A stretch of DNA of 64,000 nucleotides from assembly GCF_008638305.1 (NCBI RefSeq), contig NZ_VTPZ01000006.1, positions 1-64,000 of the forward strand. The letters run 5' to 3'. The notes under the pieces were generated by a model. The model saw only the letters and a program-made list of their open reading frames with translations, was not told where the DNA came from and ran no database searches. The position numbers and the translations under genes are program-made. Numbering within the stretch: position 1 is the stretch's first letter; the number at the start of each line of letters is the position of its first letter. Source of the stretch: Pseudomonas profundi (GTDB lineage: Bacteria > Pseudomonadota > Gammaproteobacteria > Pseudomonadales > Pseudomonadaceae). Shown piece by piece: positions 57,947 to 64,000 of the stretch.

Positions 57947-60649
57947 TCAATGCCCGGTCGCGATATCACGCGAGCGGCTGGTATCTGGTTGTTGGGTATT
58001 GCCCAGGGTTTCGACAATAGTGGACTGCAAGCGCGCGCACAGATCGGGGTCCGATAGTGGCTCGTTGTTCGCGTCGGTGAGAACGAATACGTCGTCCACA
58101 CGCTCACCCAGGGTCACGATCTTGGCGTTCTGCACGCTGATATCGAAGTCCAGGAAAATCTTGCCCATCCGCGCCAACAAGCCGGGGCGGTCAGGTGCGC
58201 TGAGCTCGAGAATCGTGTGTTGGCCCCCGTGATCATTGAAGATGGTGACCTCGGGGGGGAAGGCAAAATGCTTCAGCTGACGCGCGACGCGGCGCTGGAT
58301 GATGGACGGATAGGAATCAGGATCAGACAGAGCCTCGACCAGGCCGCGTTTGATCTGTCGGACGCGCTCAGGATTATCGCCGATGGATTCGCCATCGGCG
58401 TCCAGGACAATGTAGTTGTCCAGGCTGAAACGCCCCGTCGAGGTAATGACCCGGGCATCCTGAATGCTCAGATTAAGCTGGTCCATCGCGGCAACCGTCG
58501 CTGCAAACAGGTCGTTCTGTTCGGGCGTATAGATGAAGATCTGGGTAGCCCCTTCAAATTCGCGCTGAGCGGTTTCCTTGATCAGGACCAGCGGTACATG
58601 CTTGTCAGCATGCTGGGCGATGGCCTCCGTGTGCCAGGCGATATCGTTGGCGGTATGACGAAGGAAGTAATCCTCTCCCAGATATTCCCAGAGCGCCTCG
58701 ACGTCTTCTTCGTCTATGCCGCTGCGCACCAGAATGTCCAGTGCGGCCTGCTGAGTCTGATGGATATGCTCGTCGCGGTTGGGTGGGTTTTCCAGCCCGC
58801 GGCGCAGTGCGCGCTTGGTTTCGGTATACAGCTGGCGCAGCAGGGAGGCGCGCCACGAATTCCACAGGGTCGGGTTGGTGGCATTGATGTCGGCGATGGT
58901 CAATACGTACAGATAATCCAGGCGTACCTGATTGCCCACGCGCAGCGCGAAATCGTGAATGATCTGCGGGTCGGAAATGTCCTTGCGCTGCGCCGTGGTG
59001 GACATCAGCAGGTGATTGCCCACCAGCCAGCTGACCAGATGGGTGTCCCAGGCCGGCAGCTTGTGACGCTTGCAGAAGATCTCCGCATCCACCGCGCCCA
59101 ACTCGGAGTGGTCGCCACCCCGGCCTTTGGCGATATCGTGATACAGGCCGGCCATATACAGCAGGTCCGGTTTGGGCAGGCGGTTGAATATGCGCCATGC
59201 CAGCGGGTACTTCTCCTGATAGTCGGCATAACCGAGCTTGCGCAAATGCTTGATCAGGTTGAGCGTATGGGCATCGACCGTATAGATATGGAAAAGATCG
59301 TGCTGCATCTGCCCGACAATCTTGCCAAATTCCGGCAGGTAGCGGCCCAGGATGCCGTAGCGATTCATTCGCCGCAGGTTGCGGTGGATCCCTTGCCGGC
59401 AACGCAGCAGCTCGATGAACAGACTGGTGTTCTGAATATCGTTGCGAAAGTCATCATCAATAAGATGCCGGTGGTCGCGCAACAGGCGGATGGTCCCGGC
59501 GCGTACTCCCCGGATTTCGACGTGCTGGGCCATCAGCAGGAAAATTTCCAGCAGCGCGGAGGGTGTGCGTTTGAATACCTGCTCGTCAGTCACTTCAATG
59601 TAATGATCGCGGATCCGGAAGCGAGCATTGAGCGGGGTGATGTCCGCGGCTTCGGCATCACGCAGAAGGATTTCCTCGAAGTGTTGCATCAGCAGGTCAT
59701 TCAGCTGCGACAGGGACATCACCACCCTAAAGTAGCGCTGCATGAAGCTTTCAACGCCGAGTTTGGTGTCGTTATCCTCATAACCCAGCAACCTCGCGAG
59801 GGCGCGCTGATGGTCGAACAGCAGGCGGTCTTCTGCACGGCCAGCCAGATGGTGCAGGGCGAAGCGTACCTTCCACAGGAAGGCCTGGCCGGATGCCAAA
59901 ATCTGATACTCCGATTCATTGACGAAACCGCGATCAACCAGTTGGCGCAGATCGCTGGTGCCGAAGTGCCGCAACGCCACCCAGCCGATGGTCTGGATGT
60001 CCCGCAGCCCGCCAGGGGAGCCCTTGACGTTGGGCTCGAGGTTATATTCAGTGTCGTTGAACTTGGCGTGGCGCGCCTGCTGCTCCGCCCGCTTGGCACG
60101 GAAGAACTCAGCGTCGCTCCACATTTTATCGGTGCCAATGTTGGCGATCATCGCCTGACGCAGGTCCTCGCCGCCGGCAAGGGTGCGCGACTCCATCAGG
60201 TTGGTAATGACGGTAATATCGGCACGTGCCTCTTCCTGGCACTGAGTAACCGAACGCACACTCTGACCTACTTCCAGACCGATATCCCAGAGCAGCATCA
60301 GAAACTGTTCGATGGAGTCACGGTAGGCGTCTGCATTGTCGTCACGCAGCAGAATCAGCAGGTCGATATCGGAATGGGGGTGCAGCTCACCGCGACCATA
60401 GCCGCCCACGGCCAGCAGCGCGATATTCGGATCCTGCGCGCAGGCGAGTCGACTCCAGGCCTGGGTGAGTATCTGGTCGGTAAACCAGGCCCGGTCATGC
60501 ACCAGCTTGCGGATGTCGCGGCCGCCATTGAAGCGCACCTTGAGGATGTGGTCAGCATGCTTGATGGCTTTCTTGAAGGCAGCCACAGGGCTGCTCTTCA
60601 AGGCCAGCTCAGCCTGAAACTGGCCCCGGTCGAAAAGTTCGTGATCCAC
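57947..60649 (-). CDS. glnD: Bifunctional uridylyltransferase/uridylyl-removing enzyme GlnD
   Basis: A 900-residue nitrogen sensor that adds UMP to or removes it from PII. The nucleotidyltransferase domain carries [17 protein letters not shown] with D94 and D96, the HD domain has [14 protein letters not shown], and two C-terminal ACT domains bind glutamine (near [15 protein letters not shown] and [14 protein letters not shown]). Start is GTG 60649. It lies between map and dapC. Confidence 0.96.
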   Translation of the reverse strand: MDHELFDRGQFQAELALKSSPVAAFKKAIKHADHILKVRFNGGRDIRKLVHDRAWFTDQILTQAWSRLACAQDPNIALLAVGGYGRGELHPHSDIDLLILLRDDNADAYRDSIEQFLMLLWDIGLEVGQSVRSVTQCQEEARADITVITNLMESRTLAGGEDLRQAMIANIGTDKMWSDAEFFRAKRAEQQARHAKFNDTEYNLEPNVKGSPGGLRDIQTIGWVALRHFGTSDLRQLVDRGFVNESEYQILASGQAFLWKVRFALHHLAGRAEDRLLFDHQRALARLLGYEDNDTKLGVESFMQRYFRVVMSLSQLNDLLMQHFEEILLRDAEAADITPLNARFRIRDHYIEVTDEQVFKRTPSALLEIFLLMAQHVEIRGVRAGTIRLLRDHRHLIDDDFRNDIQNTSLFIELLRCRQGIHRNLRRMNRYGILGRYLPEFGKIVGQMQHDLFHIYTVDAHTLNLIKHLRKLGYADYQEKYPLAWRIFNRLPKPDLLYMAGLYHDIAKGRGGDHSELGAVDAEIFCKRHKLPAWDTHLVSWLVGNHLLMSTTAQRKDISDPQIIHDFALRVGNQVRLDYLYVLTIADINATNPTLWNSWRASLLRQLYTETKRALRRGLENPPNRDEHIHQTQQAALDILVRSGIDEEDVEALWEYLGEDYFLRHTANDIAWHTEAIAQHADKHVPLVLIKETAQREFEGATQIFIYTPEQNDLFAATVAAMDQLNLSIQDARVITSTGRFSLDNYIVLDADGESIGDNPERVRQIKRGLVEALSDPDSYPSIIQRRVARQLKHFAFPPEVTIFNDHGGQHTILELSAPDRPGLLARMGKIFLDFDISVQNAKIVTLGERVDDVFVLTDANNEPLSDPDLCARLQSTIVETLGNTQQPDTSRSRDIATGH

Positions 60650-60678
60650 GGTAATATCCTCGGTATGGCGTGTGCCGG

Positions 60679-61467
60679 TTACCTGAAGCTTTCTTCCCCG
60701 CGCAGGGTGAGCACTTCATAGCCGTCGGCGGTAACCAGTACAGTGTGTTCCCACTGCATGGACATCTTGCGGTCCTTGGTGATGGCGGTCCAGCCATCGC
60801 CGAGCAGGCGGGTTTCGGCGCGGCCCTGATTGATCATCGGCTCGATGGTGAAAATCATACCTTCTTTCAATTCGATGCCGGTGCCGGCGCGGCCATAATG
60901 CAGCACCTGGGGCTCCTCGTGGAATACCTTGCCAATGCCATGACCACAATATTCACGCACGACACTGTAGTGGTTGGCGTGCGCATGGGTCTGGATCACA
61001 TGCCCGATATCTCCCAGGCGAGCACCGGGGCGGACCACCGAAATACCTTTATACATACACTCCTGTGTCACCCTGGCGAGCCGCTCCATCCATTCGGGTA
61101 CGTCACCGACCAGAAACATCTTGCTGGTGTCGCCGTGGTAACCATCCTTGATAACAGTGACATCGATATTGAGCGCGTCGCCACTCTTTAACGGTTTTTC
61201 GTTCGGGATGCCATGACAGACCACGTGGTTGATCGAGGTGCATATGGACTTGGGGAAAGGGATCCGGTCGGGAGCGCCGCCGTAGTTCAAAGGTGCAGGG
61301 ATGGCCTTCTGCACGTTGACGATGTGGTCGTGACAGATACGGTCCAGCTCCTCCGTTGTGACGCCCGGTTTGACATGCTCACCGATCATCTCCAGTACTT
61401 CAGCGGCCAGCCGACCAGCGATGCGCATGCCGGCGATATCTTCCGGAGTCTTGATGGTAACTGTCAT
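60679..61467 (-). CDS. map: Methionine aminopeptidase, type I
   Basis: A 262-residue metallo-aminopeptidase that removes the initiator methionine. Metal ligands D102 ([16 protein letters not shown]) and D113, the [11 protein letters not shown] histidine, and two C-terminal glutamates ([14 protein letters not shown]) are visible, as is substrate-site H81 or H85 in INHVVCHG. I start at ATG 61467; the frame extends to 61524. It is divergent from rpsB. Confidence 0.96.
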   Translation of the reverse strand: MTVTIKTPEDIAGMRIAGRLAAEVLEMIGEHVKPGVTTEELDRICHDHIVNVQKAIPAPLNYGGAPDRIPFPKSICTSINHVVCHGIPNEKPLKSGDALNIDVTVIKDGYHGDTSKMFLVGDVPEWMERLARVTQECMYKGISVVRPGARLGDIGHVIQTHAHANHYSVVREYCGHGIGKVFHEEPQVLHYGRAGTGIELKEGMIFTIEPMINQGRAETRLLGDGWTAITKDRKMSMQWEHTVLVTADGYEVLTLRGEESFR

Positions 61468-61599
61468 GATTGGGCTCTCTCGTTTACGACGCCTGAACTG
61501 GCGTAGGGGCTGAACAAGCCACACAGTTTACCAGACATGCCAGGGTGTGTTCATCAGCCATGCCTGGAGCCGCGGAGGTGACCGTCCGGCAACTTCTTA

Positions 61600-61628
61600 T
61601 TTCCGCAGCCCTCTCGATATGGTATAAA
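61600..61628 (+). promoter_or_regulatory. Probable rpsB promoter with GC-rich discriminator
   Basis: An extended -10 TGGTATAAA ends at 61628, with a weak -35 near 61600. It is followed directly by GCGCCGCGCC, a GC-rich discriminator of the kind linked to negative stringent (ppGpp) control of ribosomal promoters. The spacer 61468-61769 holds nothing else that codes. Confidence 0.55.
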
Positions 61629-61710
61629 GCGCCGCGCCTGAGAGAACGCAGCTATCTTGCACCAGGCGAAAACTGAAACCGCACACGTATCGACACATTG
61701 TCCTGGGTGC

Positions 61711-61750
61711 CCTCCGGGGTTGGACTATGGGATACGTGGAGGCTCAACCC
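61711..61750 (+). promoter_or_regulatory. Possible rpsB leader pseudoknot (S2 autoregulation)
   Basis: CCTCC 61711-61715 can pair with GGAGG 61738-61742, and GGGTTG 61717-61722, inside that loop, with CAACCC 61745-61750 outside it. The two stems interleave as a pseudoknot ending 19 nt before the rpsB start and next to its GGAG. Gammaproteobacterial rpsB leaders are known to bind S2 for autogenous control; this structure is my reading of the sequence. Confidence 0.5.
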
Positions 61751-61769
61751 GATATATATTGGAGCTGTC

Positions 61770-62513
61770 ATGACTCAAGTATCAATGCGCGATATGCTGA
61801 AGGCCGGTGCGCACTTCGGCCACCAGACCCGTTACTGGAACCCGAAGATGGGCAAGTATATCTTCGGCGCTCGCAACAAGATTCACATCATCAACCTTGA
61901 AAAAACCATGCCGCTGTTTCACGACGCTCTGAGCTTCGTAGAAAAGCTGGCTTCCGGTAAGAACAAGCTGCTGTTCGTTGGTACCAAGCGCGCTGCCAGC
62001 AAGATCATTGCTGAAGAAGCCACCCGTGCCGGCATGCCCTATGTCGATCACCGCTGGTTGGGCGGCATGCTCACCAACTACAAGACCATCCGTGCTTCCA
62101 TCAAGCGTCTGCGTGATCTTGAAGTGCAGTCTCAGGACGGTACTTTTACCAAGCTGACCAAGAAAGAAGCGCTGATGCGCACTCGCGATCTGGAAAAGCT
62201 GGATCGTGGTCTGGGCGGTATCAAGGATATGGGCGGCCTGCCCGACGCCATGTTCGTTATCGACGTTGAGCACGAGCGCATTGCTATCACCGAAGCCAAC
62301 AAGCTGGGTATCCCGGTTATCGGCATCGTCGATACCAACAGCAGCCCGGACGGCATCGATTACGTCATTCCCGGCAACGACGACGCTATCCGTGCGATCC
62401 GTCTGTACGCAGCAGCCATGGCTGATGCAGTGCTGAGCGGCAAGAACAACACCGGCGGCGCCGATGAGTTCGTTGAAGAGTCCGCTCCTGCTGCTGAGGC
62501 ACCTCAGGGCTAA
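61770..62513 (+). CDS. rpsB: 30S ribosomal protein S2
   Basis: A 247-residue ribosomal protein. [22 protein letters not shown] and the [11 protein letters not shown] signature identify it. ATG 61770 has GGAG at 61761-61764; the frame extends upstream to 61698 but is not conserved. It heads rpsB-tsf-pyrH. Confidence 0.98.
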   Translation: MTQVSMRDMLKAGAHFGHQTRYWNPKMGKYIFGARNKIHIINLEKTMPLFHDALSFVEKLASGKNKLLFVGTKRAASKIIAEEATRAGMPYVDHRWLGGMLTNYKTIRASIKRLRDLEVQSQDGTFTKLTKKEALMRTRDLEKLDRGLGGIKDMGGLPDAMFVIDVEHERIAITEANKLGIPVIGIVDTNSSPDGIDYVIPGNDDAIRAIRLYAAAMADAVLSGKNNTGGADEFVEESAPAAEAPQG

Positions 62514-62541
62514 GGGCTCACGGCTAGGTTCATGCCGTACT

Positions 62542-62567
62542 AAAAAGGGGGCTATGCCCCCTTTTTT
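62542..62567 (+). terminator. Intrinsic terminator/attenuator between rpsB and tsf
   Basis: AAAAAGGGGGC (62542-62552), loop TAT, GCCCCCTTTTT (62556-62566) plus one more T. As an internal terminator it would lower tsf expression relative to rpsB. Confidence 0.9.
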
Positions 62568-62650
62568 GCCACATCTTTTTGCAACACTGATATGGCTGCC
62601 TGCGAATCTCCCGGGCAGCTAAAAATCAAGCAATTCAGAGGAATATCTCT

Positions 62651-63520
62651 ATGACACAGATTACTGCAGCCATGGTTAAAGAACTGCGCGAGCGCACTGG
62701 CCAGGGCATGATGGATTGCAAAAAGGCACTCAACGCTGCCGGCGGCGATATCGAAAAAGCCATTGATGACATGCGTGCTGCCGGTTCGATCAAAGCTGCG
62801 AAAAAAGCAGGCAATATCGCTGCTGAAGGCGCTATCGCTGTCAAGGTCGCTGACGACAACAAGACTGCTGTGATCATCGAAGTAAACTCACAGACCGACT
62901 TTCTGGCGTTGCAGGATGACTTCAAAGGTTTTGTTAACGAGACTCTGGAGAAGGCCTTTGCTGCTGGTTACACCGATGCCACTCCGCTGATCGCTGATCA
63001 GGAAAGCGCGCGTGAAGCGCTGGTGGCCAAGACGGGCGAAAACGTCAATATCCGTCGTCTGACCCGCATTGAGGGCGACGTAATTGGCGCTTACCTGCAC
63101 GGTCATCGTATCGGTGTTGTCGTCACCCTGAACGGTGGCACTGTTGAGCTGGCGCGCGACATCGCCATGCACGTAGCGGCCAGCAACCCACAGTTCCTCG
63201 ATCCTTCCCAGGTTTCCGAGGAAGCGGTCGCCAAGGAAAAGGAAATATTCCTGGCACTGAACGCAGAGAAGATCGCCGGTAAGCCGGAAAATATCGTTGA
63301 GAACATGGTCAAAGGCCGGATCAACAAGTTCCTGTCCGAAGCCAGCCTGATCGACCAGCAGTTCGTCAAGGATCCTGAAGTCAAGGTGGGTGAGCTGGCC
63401 AAGAAAGCCGGTGCTGAGATTGTTTCCTTCGTTCGTTTCGAAGTAGGTGAAGGTATCGAGCGCGCCGAAGTTGACTTCGCTGCAGAGGTTGCGGCCCAGC
63501 TCGAAGCGTCCAAGAAGTAA
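62651..63520 (+). CDS. tsf: Elongation factor Ts
   Basis: A 289-residue nucleotide-exchange factor for EF-Tu. The N-terminal KELRERTGQGMMDCKKAL and NSQTDFLALQDDF, which contacts EF-Tu, are typical. GAGG precedes ATG 62651. Confidence 0.98.
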   Translation: MTQITAAMVKELRERTGQGMMDCKKALNAAGGDIEKAIDDMRAAGSIKAAKKAGNIAAEGAIAVKVADDNKTAVIIEVNSQTDFLALQDDFKGFVNETLEKAFAAGYTDATPLIADQESAREALVAKTGENVNIRRLTRIEGDVIGAYLHGHRIGVVVTLNGGTVELARDIAMHVAASNPQFLDPSQVSEEAVAKEKEIFLALNAEKIAGKPENIVENMVKGRINKFLSEASLIDQQFVKDPEVKVGELAKKAGAEIVSFVRFEVGEGIERAEVDFAAEVAAQLEASKK

Positions 63521-63584
63521 GATCCGTGTCGTTTAACCGGCGCGCAGCAGTCGCTCTGACAGGGCGTCTGTAATATGGTTGATC

Positions 63585-63619
63585 AGAGGCTTCCCGCGTA
63601 GGCGGGAGGCCTCTTTTTT
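63585..63619 (+). terminator. Intrinsic terminator after tsf
   Basis: A 13-bp stem, 63585-63597 with 63602-63614 (one T-G wobble), loop GTAG, followed by a T run to 63619. Confidence 0.93.
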
Positions 63620-63730
63620 AGGAAACACTGAACAAGTAATCATCCCGAGTGTCTAGGGAGGCTGCTGAGCAGCGCTCCCATGGTGAGACTTGTTGAGTTT
63701 TTCTCCATCCCCACAGCAGGAGAGTCAAGC

Positions 63731-64000
63731 ATGGCCCAGGTACCTAGCAGTCGCCAGCCCAAGTATAAAAGGATCCTTCTCAAACTCAGCGGTGAAGCGC
63801 TGATGGGCACTGAGGAGTTCGGTATTGATCCAAAGGTTCTGGATCGCATGGCCCTTGAAGTGGGGCAGCTGGTAGGTATTGGCGTCCAGGTTGGCCTGGT
63901 GATCGGTGGCGGTAACCTGTTCCGTGGCGCTGCGCTACATGCCGTTGGCATGGACCGCGTTACAGGTGACCACATGGGGATGCTGGCTACTGTCATGAAC
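63731..64000 (+). CDS. pyrH: UMP kinase, 3' end outside window
   Basis: The first 90 residues of UMP kinase, which phosphorylates UMP to [17 protein letters not shown] is the N-terminal nucleotide-binding segment and [10 protein letters not shown] the glycine-rich loop. Start ATG 63731. The usual frr gene should follow beyond the window. Confidence 0.97.
   Translation, partial: MAQVPSSRQPKYKRILLKLSGEALMGTEEFGIDPKVLDRMALEVGQLVGIGVQVGLVIGGGNLFRGAALHAVGMDRVTGDHMGMLATVMN

Noticed and set aside
58217..60721. 834-codon open frame on the plus strand
   Set aside because: It is exactly antisense to glnD, a certain gene, and reflects codon bias in GC-rich DNA; no homology-like motifs.

Overview
The window is chromosomal DNA from a gammaproteobacterium of the Pseudomonas group. 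The block algU-mucA-mucB-mucC-mucD-lepA-lepB-rnc-era-recO-pdxJ-acpS, a gacS-type hybrid kinase, and the long map-glnD-dapC and rpsB-tsf-pyrH neighbourhoods are all pseudomonad in content and protein sequence. Segments that, as I recall, lie far apart in P. aeruginosa PAO1 (algU-acpS, gacS-mazG, ppc-pyrH) are contiguous here. That suggests a smaller-genome relative such as the Halopseudomonas / P. pertucinogena lineage; the genus is an inference.

Region 1 (1-11517) is a mobile genomic island, visibly more AT-rich and less tightly packed than the rest. It starts with the last two genes of what looks like a Tn554/RIT-style recombinase set: a tyrosine recombinase that runs in from outside the window and a small HTH/coiled-coil TnpC-like partner. 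The cargo is anti-phage in character: a single-chain MmeI-like (type IIL) restriction-modification enzyme, a GHKL ATPase fused to a C-terminal PD-(D/E)XK nuclease-like domain, and a defence reverse transcriptase that I recognise as Drt2, with a structured 0.5-kb upstream region that should contain its template ncRNA. The far end carries two related BPSL0761-type small genes and a CxxC/CxxC small protein. The island stops abruptly at about 11517/11518, inside the uracil-DNA glycosylase gene: only the part of ung from the catalytic QDPYHG motif onward remains (11518-12018).

Region 2 (12077-17243) holds an enoyl-CoA hydratase, an HDOD signalling protein with ygfZ, sdhE with a ygfX-like gene, and nadB. 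Region 3 (17381-28530) is the envelope-stress operon algU-mucABCD, preceded by two sequences that match the AlgU promoter consensus, followed by lepA-lepB-DUF4845-rnc-era-recO-pdxJ-acpS, mostly overlapping or closely spaced. Region 4 (28554-36781) has gacS facing back toward acpS, then cysM-rlmD-relA-mazG with overlapping ends.

Region 5 (36823-50243) has a small acidic protein gene, ppc, adk with a strong terminator, tsaB, an orphan small gene coupled to rsmJ, plsB on the opposite strand, and a four-gene Gld-type ABC system. Region 6 (50302-61467) is mostly on the minus strand: trxC, a small unknown gene, rlmA, dapE, rlmF, then tcdA on plus, then dapD, an ArsC-like gene, dapC, glnD and map. 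Three lysine/peptidoglycan biosynthesis genes (dapC, dapD, dapE) cluster here. Region 7 (61600-64000) is rpsB-tsf-pyrH, with a GC-rich discriminator promoter, a possible S2-binding pseudoknot leader, and two clear intrinsic terminators; pyrH is cut by the window end.
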